Assembly: GCA_977006965.1 (NCBI GenBank)
Contig: OZ345375.1
Span: forward strand, 124,001 to 188,000
Direction of reading: 5' to 3'
DNA length: 64,000 bases
Origin: Phymatolithon calcareum
Lineage: Eukaryota; Rhodophyta; Florideophyceae; Hapalidiales
The position numbers and the translations under genes were made by a program. Below the pieces are notes generated by a model that saw nothing but the letters and a program-made list of their open reading frames with translations, was not told where the DNA came from and searched no databases. Of this stretch, positions 52,406 to 61,876 are shown one piece after another. The first letter of the stretch is position 1. Each line of letters starts with the position of its first letter.

Positions 52406-52706
52406 TTCTCCATCCTTTGATTGCAACTGGACATCGTCAGCAAACAGTTGCGCTGGATTTTCAGAGACGTCGCTGGGGACCTTGGAGACCGCTTCCGCGA
52501 ATGTGTCCATGAAGATATTGTACAGGCACGGGCTCAGTGGGGACCCTGGAGGTACTCCTCGATCGATAATGCACCATGTTCGTGCATCATCGCCTGCTGA
52601 CGTAACCCACGAGGGTTTCAGAAGATATGCCACCATCCTTGTTATTTCGTCGGGTAGATTCTGCTCGAGTCTTTTCATGAGGATGTCTCGTGGCACCCTG
52701 TCATAT

Positions 52707-54046
52707 TTTTTTTGATTGGAGTTTATTTAAAAGCCTCACAGTCTTACGAATATACGGGCAAGGCTTCCTCAGTTGCTACCTTCCAGTGTGTAGACCGTTG
52801 AAACCTACCGCCTTCCATAGGCGGTGAGGAAAGTTTGGAACCTGGATCGTCCTACCTACTATGTGGTGTTCTTGTGGGTTCGCTGCTGGTGTTCCCGCTA
52901 TTTGGCTTTGTGTCCTGAGGGACACCTAGTTAACTTCTCGTATCTTGATTTCAGAGCAGTCCTTCTTCATTTTCCATGCACTCTATGATGGTCTTGCTGA
53001 ATAGCAAGAGCTCGTTAAGTGCTTTCTCGGTATCCGGTCTTTTGTCTTCTTTCAAGTCGTATCCTGACAGATTGTTTTCCAGCGTTCCCATATGCTGTCG
53101 AGCTCGGTTTCCAAATTTTTCCACCATGCTTGTTGTCGACACCTGCGGAAATCTTCCGCAGACGTACTGAAGTGCTAATTGCCTGTGCTTCACCTTCGGG
53201 AGTTTGAGGATTGCTGGTAGCTCGCTCGTCTTGTCATTCGGGATTCTCCTCTTTCTCTTCAATTCAAGACGATCTCCTTCCATTGTGAGGAATTTTGACC
53301 GAAGCATTTCGGCAGACTGCTTTGCTTGAATGTGTTTGGTTGCTTCCACAAACGGTTCCCTGTTTTCCATAGCGGCAATATCGTTCCTGGTCGACTGGAG
53401 CTCTTGGTTGTTTCTGCTTTCAGGCGGCTTTTGTAGGTACATCTTTTCTTTGTCCTTTGTTCTCCTCAGCATCTTGAAGGCCAGGATTTCCCGTCTTTGG
53501 TTCGGTGCTTGGATTCGGCACAACAGTCGGAGTCTGTCTGACCTTCCTCTGGAGAGAGGACCAAACATTTGGCTGAAGAACGTTTGCTCAACTTCCTTGG
53601 CGGCCTTCTCAATGTCTTCTGTCCATGGCGTTAGATGCATTGCGTATTCCCAACGTGGCTGGATTAGTGCCTTGTACACCTTGATGCACTTTTGAATGGT
53701 CAGCCCTTTCTTGAATATTCCAAGTGTACGCAACTCATATACGGCGGACCTTGCCTTCTTCAGGCGTTGTATCATTTTCGTGTCTGATATTCCTTCGGGT
53801 CCAAGGGAGACTCCAAGGTAGGTGACCTCCGGGACGTGCGTCAGGACCATTTTCGCCAGTTTGAATTTTTCGCTTGCTGTTTACTCTGATTCTAAGATCT
53901 CGCTTTTTCCCTTTTTCGTATTCCATGTCATACCGCGCTCTTCGGCCCACCGAGTAGCTATGTCCAGCATGCCTTGCAATGCAGCAGGTGATTTCGCTGA
54001 CAGAAGAACGTCGTCTGCGAATAAGACAGCGGGGACGTCCGCCCAT
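52707..54046 (-). mobile_element. LINE family C, copy inserted in LINE J
   Basis: An exact 14-bp target duplication, GCACCCTGTCATAT, is at 52693-52706 and 54047-54060. The minus strand encodes from VLFADDVLLSAKSP through a thumb and C-terminal domain (52951-53850 open, 299 codons, ending NEEGLL). One in-frame stop lies near 53883 (after SEILESE). The 3' UTR ends GAGGCTTTTAAATAAACTCC and an A-run. Confidence 0.95.
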
Positions 54047-54545
54047 GCACCCTGTCATATGCTGTAGAGAGGTCAAGAACCGCGACAAAAGGATGCCCAT
54101 CTTTCATGGCACATTTTGCACGGAGTATCGCAATATATGTGCTCTTGTCTTTTCGGAAACCTAGCTGGGCACTGTTGAAACGGTAGTGTTGCCTTATGTA
54201 TGAGTCGAGTGCGGAATCGATGATTTTCCTGGCTTGACTTAATAGCGATATAGGTCTGTAGTTCGCTGCAACATGGGGTGGGCCTTTATTGTACAGAGGG
54301 ATCAGAGTAGCTTGACGCCACACTCGCGGAAGACATTTGAGCCTTCCACATGTCTCCCATAAGGCTATCAATATACTCAATCCGGCTTCCTTATTCGCAT
54401 GCATCATTTCAACTGCCACTCCGTCAGGGCCGACCGCCTTCCCTTTTGGTGCTCGGTTGAATGCCCTAGTAATGTGCCGCCTCATTGCCCTGTTGACTAG
54501 CGGTCTCCTAGGTCCCCAGCGACATCTCTGGTAATCCAGCGCAAC

Positions 54546-54861
54546 TTTTTTTTCCTTTCAAATTTATTTAAAAGCCCTACAGACTTCTGAAGATATGGGC
54601 AAGGCTTCCTCTGATGCTACCTACCTTTGTGCAGCTCACGAAACGTCCACCAGTATGGCGGACGGGAAAACTCAGGACTCAAAGTAGTCCTATCTCAGTC
54701 CTCTACGGGATTGTTGGTGCTTGGACTCGACCACGTTTTGCCTTGCATTCTGCGGATTAATACAGGCCTTCTTCGTTCTCCAGGCGTTCTATGAGTGTCT
54801 TGCTAAATTGTAAGAGCTCATCTAGCGCCTTTTCTGTTTCCAGTCGTTTTTCTCCTTCGAT
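54546..54861 (-). mobile_element. LINE family C, 3' fragment inserted in LINE J copy 2
   Basis: An exact 14-bp duplication, TAATCCAGCGCAAC, is at 54532-54545 and 54862-54875. It is 316 bp, nearly identical to the end of the copy at 4672-5349, and encodes only the last residues (LIERLENEEGLY). Confidence 0.93.
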
Positions 54862-55287
54862 TAATCCAGCGCAACTGTTCGCTGACGATGTCCAGCTGCA
54901 ATCAAAGGATGGAGAAGGAATACAGAAGCTACTTGATATAGCGACGACCTGGGCGAAGGAAAATGGTATGAGCTGGAAAACAAAGCCAGGAAGAGCGAGA
55001 TCCTTAAATACAAGGGACTTCCGAAACATAACTTCCACATTGCGGGTCGAGTTCTTCATCAAGCATGGAGGCTCTCGTATCTCGGGATAAGCATGGACCA
55101 CAAAGGCGTAACAGACGACATGGCGTTATGAAGAGTACGAAATGCAGTGGTGTGCATACACACACTGCAGGATATTGGAGTCAATGTTCGAGGCTTTCAG
55201 CCTGTGACATGCATTAGAATCTTCAAGTCGCTTATTTTGCCAAAGTGGGAGTATGCGCTCCACGTGAGGCCACTGACACAGCGATTA

Positions 55288-55688
55288 GAGAGAAAAATTA
55301 CCGTCGATACTAAGGAGAAAGTATGCCCTGTATTCCATATTCGATCCAGGAAACACCGACGCCTAGCAGTTAAGTGGTTCTTTGGCCGCTTCCCACCACG
55401 AAGAGCAGAGTCTTACATTGAACATTTCAACGAGGTCGCGGAAGAGAATCTGAAAACTCTACAACGAAATTTGACGAGTCCAAGAGCAGAAGAATCTTGG
55501 GAAAAAGGGACGAAAACGGCGATTGACAAACTTTTAGTCTTGGAAATCCATATGTTAGAAGAAATGATAGTGTAATGTGATCTGATTGGGTAATGAGACG
55601 GCAGTATGAACGGGAAGCTGCGCTGGTGTTGGTGAATACCGGCGTTGAGGGCTTCTAAAATAAAAACCTACAATTCCCCCCCCCCCCC
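55288..55688 (+). mobile_element. LINE family F, C-tailed fragment inserted in LINE J copy 2
   Basis: An exact 13-bp duplication, GACACAGCGATTA, is at 55275-55287 and 55689-55701. It encodes a C-terminal domain (RKHRRLAVKWFFGRFPPRRAE, LEIHMLEEMIV) related to family E. The 3' end reads GAGGGCTTCTAAAATAAAAA and then CCTACAATT with 13 C at 55676-55688, a pure C tail and not poly(A). Confidence 0.93.
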
Positions 55689-56432
55689 GACACAGCGATT
55701 ACAATCAGCAATCGAATCTGCAGAAGGTTTATTCTTCAAGAATGTTTTCGGGACATATGCCCAGCACCGCCATGGTAGAATGCGAGTTCTGTGCCGACTA
55801 GAACCACCAGCCATGAGGAGAAGACACCAAGCCGAAAGGTTCTCTGCGAGTCTAGTGAGACAAAAGAAGCGCCTCGACGAAGCAGATGAGTATTCTGGGA
55901 GAGATGAAGACATTAAGGAAGCAACCAAGGACATAGAGTTCCTCAAGATATATGAAGGTCTGCAGCAAGCTCTCGATAAAGTGGAGGAGGGCTCAGTCTC
56001 AAAGAAAGGGCGAAAAGAAATAATTGAGTTATGGGCAAAGGAAGAAGAGGGAAGATCGCTCGAGATACCAACTGATTCGAACAATCTACCGGTGGTTCTC
56101 CGCGTAAGAGAAAGGTCTACACGGTTGCGATGCCTACGGCTGATATTCAACAGAGCACCTCTTTGGAGAAAATCAGTACTAGGTGCATACTTTGGTGTCA
56201 CAGCCGTGATTCAGCTGGTCGCGCTTCAACGCATTCTATCTTCATCCAAGATTAGTCCTGAAATTGAATATGAATGTAAGCGACTCACTGGAGCACTTGT
56301 TGGGAGAGAAATACGAATCAAGGATATACTGAACAGTCAAACTACTTTAGCTTAGAAAATCGTGCGAAAGCGGCCCTGTTACTCTTGAAGAGAGGCCTTG
56401 GGAGCTTTTAAAATATATCAACATATATCCCC

Positions 56433-56961
56433 ATCGAGTAAATTGCACGTGCAACTTGGTGGTTGAAGAGTGCAATTGTGTGGCAGAGAGGATTCAATCT
56501 GAGGCACCCCGAGTGAGCCTTGTTGGTATAAATTGAGAGGATCGGAGAAATAAACGGGCATGGAAGACGGGGGCTCTTCGCCTCGTTTATGGGAAAGGTC
56601 GCATTCGAGGTCAACGGTACGCTAAGCGTGGAACGGTGCATGACGCTGTGAGATCCGTTTACTTCTAGGGAAGTGAATCCCCTCGGCGAAACCAGAGCTT
56701 CAGCATAGGCGTGAAAGCTTTGCGGGAAGTCCGGTGGTTTGCGGAACAAACACGAGCACGAGCCTTTGAGAACGAAGAGAAACAAGTTTGTCGATAGCTC
56801 CGCAGACGCCGACGCTTGCTGCACGAATGAGGAGAGGAACGACGTGAAGGGAAAGAAGGGCAGGGATGACGTCGTACTGATGTAACGATCTTGACTAGGC
56901 CGTCGACCATCGAACGAGCGATCGAAAGAGCGAACGAAAAACGGCAGAGGACTTTGAGAGC
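56433..56961. other. No recognised gene
   Basis: A 138-codon minus-strand frame at 56408-56824 and an 81-codon one at 56665-56910 overlap here. No motif was recognised in either. Probably the flank in which LINE J and LINE B inserted. Confidence 0.35.
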
Positions 56962-56975
56962 GATGGTTGCCGTAT

Positions 56976-57094
56976 TCAGATTAAGGAGATATTAGAAGGA
57001 TAGTAGAGAGATGAGTATGGAAAACAGCGAGAAGCTGCCCTGCTACTCAAATTGAGGCTTTGGGAGCTTTTAAAATAAATCAACATATATCCCC
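56976..57094 (+). mobile_element. LINE family B, 119-bp 3' fragment
   Basis: An exact 14-bp duplication, GATGGTTGCCGTAT, is at 56962-56975 and 57095-57108. Only the last codons and the 3' UTR, ending GGGAGCTTTTAAAATAAATC, ATATATCCCC, remain. Confidence 0.92.
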
Positions 57095-57382
57095 GATGGT
57101 TGCCGTATCAGCTTGTAAGGGGAAACGGTTGCAGTCAAGAAGGCGTAGAAGCTTTCGAATTTTCCACCCTTGGATGCTCTCATTAGGACGAAACAGCTTG
57201 ATATAGTGTGTCATTCAGCTGTTTTCGCTGAAGAGCTACGTTTGTGGGTAACAATTAAATGAATTGTGCGTCAATCGACGTATACTTCGATGTGACCGTT
57301 GAGTGCTCCCTTTTTCAGCATCACTCGAAAGCATACCATGACTTGATACTGTAGTGCAAGCTCCACGTATGATACTATCCAG

Positions 57383-57390
57383 TATATATA
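57383..57390 (+). promoter_or_regulatory. TATA box of MPNYIF/CSIQ copy 2
   Basis: TATATATA, about 100 bases before the ATG at 57485. This is similar to the 84-base distance in copy 1. The 25 bases around GTTACCTGCAA just before the ATG are also alike in both copies. Confidence 0.55.
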
Positions 57391-57484
57391 CAACTTGCTT
57401 GCAACATTGCAATGCCGCACCTCAACTTGCAGCCCATCACAAAGCCTTAATGCGCTGATTCTCGCGGTTACCTGCAATCAATTC

Positions 57485-57679
57485 ATGCCAAACTACATTT
57501 TTACAGCAGTTGCTACAGCTAAGAAGTCAAAAACTGCCGACAGCTGCAAGACGGGCCACTCCGAAGGGGAACGCAAGCGCAAATTGGCCCATGTTGACAA
57601 AATTATCCGGCAGGCAGAAAAGGCGAAGCGGGATAAGGACAAGTGCGATGCATCGTTCTTTGAATGCTCTATTCAGTAG
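57485..57679 (+). CDS. Small protein, MPNYIF...CSIQ family, copy 2
   Basis: 64 codons. MPNYIFTAVATAKK, then a basic helix (residues ~29-53, GERKRKLAHVDKIIRQAEKA), then ASFFECSIQ. Same length as copy 1, gapless alignment with about 42% identity, concentrated at both ends and in the IRQ-E-A-RD core of the helix. The C-terminal C-S-I-Q is a CaaX-type tetrapeptide, so farnesylation and membrane attachment are possible (inference). The frame is open for 30 more codons upstream, but the conserved ATG is preferred. Function unknown. Confidence 0.7.
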   Translation: MPNYIFTAVATAKKSKTADSCKTGHSEGERKRKLAHVDKIIRQAEKAKRDKDKCDASFFECSIQ

Positions 57680-58022
57680 AAGGCACACACGAATTGCCAC
57701 GCATGCTGTCGTTTCGATTTTCGGAGAGGCATTGGCTCGGATCACATTTTTCTCATTTTGACATCACTCGCTTTTTATTCTTGACGTGGCGCCATATGCT
57801 AACCACCTGATCCACCGATACGGCAATATCGCCGCGGCATCGTGCATAGTGTCAATCAACAGACCACCACGATCACTCATGCCATCGTATCCCTTGTTTT
57901 CAGTACCCTGAATAGATTTTTGATGTGTTTTTAACTGTAGTTTTCGATTTCTGGCACCCGCCGGCGACTAACCAAGAACATTGATGTGGAAGGTTTGGTT
58001 TTAAATTTGAAGTAATCATCTC
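57680..58022. other. No recognised gene
   Basis: Downstream of the small gene. No coding frame, no repeat. Possibly its 3' UTR and flank. Confidence 0.35.
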
Positions 58023-58036
58023 CAAGAGTGGTATGT

Positions 58037-58890
58037 TTTTTTTGCAACTGTTTAGTTGTTTATTTGAAAGCCCTCATTAACACTCCTAAGACTGTACGGG
58101 AGCAGCTTTTCGTAACTTGTTCATTCTAGTATATCGCTTGGTCCCTAATACAGGGAGTCGTCGTTTTCCATATTGTCAATTATGGTGACGCTGTAGAGTA
58201 GTATGGAGTCTAATGCCTTTTCCGTTCTTTTCATTTCTCCGGAGTCCAGTTCATACTTTGCTAGGTTCATACGTATGGTCTCCAGGTGGCGCTCTGCTGC
58301 CGTTCCGAATGTATTCGATATTAGTGTCGTGCTCACTTGAGGGAATCTTCCGCTTGCGTATTTTATGGCCAGCTGTCGATGTCTCACCTTGGTAAACCTG
58401 AGGATGGCCGGGATCTCATCCGGTTTGTCGTACGGTATTTTCCTCTTTCATCTTGCTTCGAGCCTCGTGCCTTCTTTCGCGAACAGTATTCGTCGGAGTT
58501 GGCCCAAAGCATTGGAAAAAATAATTGCTATTGTAATTATTTAAATTATTGTTCCAATAATTTATTCCTGAGTCTCGCATATTTATTGTATTTATTGAGA
58601 TCGTCGTGGTTGCGACAATTATTGTATCGGACTCCTCATTTTTTCGATCCGGTTATTCTATCGCGACAGAAAGTAGCAAGAAGGATCCAATAATTCGGGG
58701 AATAACCAGTTATTTATACCTCGCTGAACTTGAATACAATAATTTATTGCTTCTGCGTTCAACAATAAATTATTTATTCTCGACACTTTTCGAGAAAAGA
58801 ATAAAAATAAATAAATAATTCCAATGCTTTGAGTTGGCCTGGAGATTTCCCTTCCTGCATATGTTTGAAGGGGGCCGCGAACTGTTCTTG
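58037..58890 (-). mobile_element. LINE family D copy carrying a hAT MITE
   Basis: A 14-bp duplication with one mismatch, CAAGAGTGGTATGT at 58023-58036 and CAAGAGTAGTATGT at 58891-58904. The minus strand encodes the C-terminal domain (RHRQLAIKYASGRFPQVSTT, NTFGTAAERHLE, ENDDSLY) with one damaged codon in the RKRKIPYDKPDEIPAI region. The 3' UTR ends GAGGGCTTTCAAATAAACAA and poly(A). Confidence 0.9.
58505..58831. mobile_element. hAT-type MITE, 327 bp, inside LINE D
   Basis: Perfect 13-bp terminal inverted repeats, CAAAGCATTGGAA. An exact 8-bp target duplication, AGTTGGCC, is at 58497-58504 and 58832-58839. The interior is AT-rich with AATAATTG/AATTATT palindromic words and no coding. Confidence 0.95.
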
Positions 58891-58904
58891 CAAGAGTAGT
58901 ATGT

Positions 58905-59277
58905 GGTAAATGATACATGCTCTACTTTCGATATCTCGCGTTCTGTCGGACTCGTTCTTTGTCGTAAGTATGCATGAGCTGAAAGACAAGTTCAGATCCT
59001 TAATGAGCTGATGGCTGCTAATAGTCGTACAATTTGCCTGATTAGAATCTCCGCGGTCCGGATGTACTGGCTTCGGCAAGAGTTTTAACAACACGCACGG
59101 TCGGGACACTCCGCCGCGGCGGATATAGTGATTGTAGAATCTGGGAATCCAGTGGCCGTCATAGCACTGGCCTTTGAGCGTGGTTCAGGTGCTGTGTGAA
59201 TGTTGGATTCAAGAAGAAGGTGTACTTGGTCATCGCTGATCGATCGGCGATGGTCGACGGGATAAAAGTGTTTTTTT
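58905..59277. other. No recognised gene
   Basis: Short intergenic stretch; 59205-59240 resembles 46930-46960 (dispersed repeat). No gene. Confidence 0.3.
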
Positions 59278-59610
59278 GTGTTAAAACACTCCTAAGACTG
59301 TGCGGGAGCAGCTTTTCGAAACTTCTTCATTCTAGTATATCGCCTGGTCCCTCGTACAGGGAGTATGGTCTCCAGCTGACGCTCTGCTGTCGTTCCGAAT
59401 GTATTCGATATTAGTGTCGTGCTCACTTGAAGGAACCTACCTCTTGAGTATTTTATGGCCAGCTGTCGATGTCTCACCTTGGTAAACCTGAGGATGGCCA
59501 GGATATCATCTCGTTTGTTGTACGGTATTTTCCTCTTTCTTCTTGTTTCGAGCCTCGTGCCTTCTTTTGCGAACAGTATTCGTCGGAGTTGGCCTGGAGA
59601 AGCAAGAACT
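59278..59610 (-). mobile_element. LINE family D, second fragment
   Basis: Minus strand: RKRKIPYNKRDDILAILRFTK, RHRQLAIKYSRGRFLQVSTT, NTFGTTAERQLE, then a jump to the terminal codons and the CTTAGGAGTGTT part of the 3' UTR. About 90 codons in the middle are deleted, and the terminal CAAATAAAC signal is missing. Confidence 0.8.
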
Positions 59611-60840
59611 GTTGCACTGGGAGGAATCGGTCCCTGGGAGAGAAGACGCGCGACATGTGTCATACGTGGCAATGGCGGACAGGCGCACAATCAGGACCTG
59701 CTGATTTGGGGGCTTCACCTGGGTGGGACGGCATCGAAGCAGCCTGCAGGCGTCTCTGTGGCTGATCGTGTCAAGGCGCGGACTAAGGAGCTTATTGCAC
59801 TCGACGCGCGCCACTGCATTGGTCGTGGGGAACTGTGGCGGGCAAGATGAATGTCCGTGACACGGCTTTGCGCTGGCGTCGCGGGCCAAAGTTGTGACGA
59901 GGTTGCTGATAATGGCTTTGGACGGGACGTATACTCTCTGGCGGCGTGTGGCCGCCGATTATGGGAAGCTGATGGGGCGAGCGCCTCAGTTTGTGTTTGC
60001 CGTTGCCGTGAGGCGCCAACGAGAACGACTGCGGTTGCGAGGCGGCGTGGTCGCGAATGCTTTGCTGATTGTCGCTGGCCGGAGAATCAGCCAAGGGAGC
60101 GCGCGTGGTACTTGGTACGCGTGCTGTGGGTATTTTCCGCTGTTTTGTATCTCCGAATGAACCCATTAAAAAGTCGCCCGACGAGGCGAGCTGCAAGAAA
60201 AGGGAGCATCAAACTGGAGTTGTTCTGCGGTGTGACGTGAATTGCATCGAGCTGTGGTTTATTTGATTGTTGTCGAGTCGAAGACTGAAGGAAAAGCCTT
60301 TTCGTGATTTTGTCCTGGATTGGACATGTTGTGTTCGGTTGCGATAAGCGCTCCCGTTTGTTTACGCGACAGAACCCGTACTTTACATCTGCCCGAGATT
60401 CATTTTCTTCATAAAATCCGGTCATCGCCGACATATTCAAATCATTGCGCTGTTCTTTTTTAGAGACGTATTAAGTGGGCATTGTATAAGTTCAAACTTC
60501 CCGTTCGTAGTGGAAGCCATGTGGCTGAGCTCATGCTCCTGTCGTCAACGACCCGGGTAACAAATTCGCCGCCGGTTGCGGCTGGTGACTTTTTTCAGAC
60601 TCAATTTCTCGTTCTGCAAAAATGCTCTCTTGTTAGAGCAGCGTAAACAGGGGAGAATCGTTTTGTTCCGCCAGATGATATTAAGCCCCTTGTTCGAATC
60701 CAAGAGTTGAATTCATACTTTGACCTATATATCTCCAAGTCCGAAATGCTGAGTGTAGACCTCGTTTTCCCTCTATGGACCACCTGTGGCCGACGCAGAA
60801 TCCTCCCGACATCTTGGCTGAAACCTCTCTTGGTCCAGCT
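59611..60840. other. GC-rich stretch with long overlapping frames, unrecognised
   Basis: Frames of 130 codons exist on both strands (59851-60240 +, 59792-60196 -), reflecting high GC and not clear coding. No domain is visible. It could be the 5' part of an unrecognised element. Confidence 0.35.
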
Positions 60841-60859
60841 GCACAAGAAATAAGACCAA

Positions 60860-61110
60860 GACGATGTCCCTACTGAGTCAGGTTCGAAAGACTGTCGAGT
60901 CCGTAATAGATATTATGCTCCGCCCAATATGCAAGAAGGACAACATCCAGAGGAACTCCAGTCGGGTACGGGTACTGAGCCCGCAATCCTTTAGGGCGCT
61001 AGAAGCACAAAAACGAGGGCAGCCATCTATCGCAGTATTGGACCTGAAGTCAGCGTGCGACAAAAGCGCCCAAGGCAACACCGGCAAGAGCGAGCGAAGG
61101 AGTGTGCTAC
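60860..61110 (+). mobile_element. Degenerate LINE reverse-transcriptase fragment
   Basis: MSLLSQVRKTVESVIDIMLRP and IAVLDLKSACDK recall the ISLLSQ-RKI and AVLDLSAAYD motifs of the RT fingers and palm. Little else can be aligned. Old. Confidence 0.6.
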
Positions 61111-61337
61111 AGCAAGACCTATGCGCGACGATGGAGGACGTTTGGTTGCCATCTTTCTGATGATAATGAGATATGACTGGAGAAGGACATGAAACATTTA
61201 TATCTTATTGCTTTCAATGCATTTATCTCCCGGTTTTTAAGACGCGTCTTACGCGTGCTGGAGCTATTATGCCCCGAAGTGCTCCAGTAGGGATCTGAAA
61301 TGGCCCGAAATGTCTTGTTGGAGTATAATGTGGTTAA

Positions 61338-61465
61338 ATTATTCCCCAAAATATCATTCCCGCGGGATGACATATGCCATGTCTCCCGCCGCGGAAAAAA
61401 GTGGCCAAGTTATTCCCCAAAATTTCATTCTCGCGAGGTGACATATCCCATGTCACCCCGCCGGC
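61338..61465 (+). repeat. Tandem pair of palindromic units, period 71 bp
   Basis: ATTCCCCAAAATWTCATTC begins each unit (61341 and 61412). Each is followed by a dyad: GCGGGATGACATATG-CCATGTCTCCCGC in the first, GCGAGGTGACATATCCCATGTCACC in the second. The arms are kept palindromic although the sequence changed. Confidence 0.75.
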
Positions 61466-61632
61466 AGAAACGAAAAGGGGAAGTCTACTACCTCAAAACA
61501 GGTCTGATAAGCCGACCAGGCGACAGCCTATATATATCAGCCAATCAGACTGATTGGTACCACCTTGGGGCTACGGGTCTGTAGATGCCATCATGGATGT
61601 ACTGTATTGCGTATGATAACTTCGCCGTACAG

Positions 61633-61876
61633 TATCATCTGGATTCTGGTGGAGGTTCCGAAGGAACGTACACGTATGCAATTCGGCACAGTCACACTTA
61701 AAATTTTAAGCAAGAAACACTTCTGCTAAGTAACTATTCGGCACGACACGAGTTACACGTGTACTGCCGAATCGTTACTTAGCGGAAGCGTTTTTTGATT
61801 AATAATTTTAATGTGCCTGTGCCGAATTGCATACGTGTACGTGCCATCGGAACCCCCACCAGGTTCCAGATGATGG
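61633..61876. repeat. Long imperfect foldback, ~112-bp arms
   Basis: From TATCATCTGGATTCTGGTGG rightward, the sequence through GGTTCCGAAGG, GTACACGTATGCAATTCGGC and CTAAGTAACTATTCGGCA is inverted at 61764-61874 with ~85% matching. The spacer is ~17-19 bases. No clear target duplication, no ORF spanning it. Transcribed, it would form a hairpin of about 240 nt. Confidence 0.88.

Larger units (their letters stand above)
51101..54485 (-). pseudogene. LINE J reverse transcriptase, split by two insertions
   Basis: In order from 54485: RHITRAFNRAPKGKAVGPDG, ANYRPISLLSQARKIIDSAL, HPFVAVLDLSTAYDR | LINE C | MPRDILMKRLEQNLPDEITR, GVPPGSPLSPCLYNIFMD (one Q-to-P change in PQGSP), LFADDVQLQSKDGE | SINE | GMQKLLDIATTWAKENGMIW, then the thumb and C-terminal domain to LTGALVGREIRI. 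The C-terminal part 51101-52144 is open over 347 codons. The PPGSP change hits a highly conserved loop and would probably damage activity. Confidence 0.85.
51017..54497 (-). mobile_element. LINE family J, copy 1, carrying nested SINE and LINE C
   Basis: Runs on the minus strand from its C-tailed 3' end at 51017 to the GPDG region at 54497. The 3' end reads GGGAGCTTTTAAAATAAATC. It is interrupted by a SINE (52135-52405) and by LINE C (52707-54046), each with a clean target duplication. Its 5' end abuts the 5' end of a second J copy in the opposite orientation. No duplication of its own was found. Confidence 0.9.
54498..56432 (+). mobile_element. LINE family J, copy 2, carrying nested LINE C and LINE F
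   Basis: Begins at codons for AVS-VPSDISGNPAQLFADD and ends GGGAGCTTTTAAAATATATC, ATATATCCCC. It is interrupted by LINE C (54546-54861) and LINE F (55288-55688). It has a frameshift near 54990 and a stop near 55130. From 55702 the C-terminal domain is open to 56355 (ESAEGLFFKNVFGTYAQHR, RMRVLCRLEPPAMRRRHQAE, LTGALVGREIRIKDILNSQT). It faces copy 1 head to head. Confidence 0.9.

Noticed and set aside
51017-56432. LINE 5' inversion by twin priming
   Set aside because: Both arms have their own complete 3' tail pointing outward, whereas a twin-primed inversion has one tail.
59792-60240. Long frames on both strands as genes
   Set aside because: They overlap in opposite directions in GC-rich DNA, and neither has a domain or signal.
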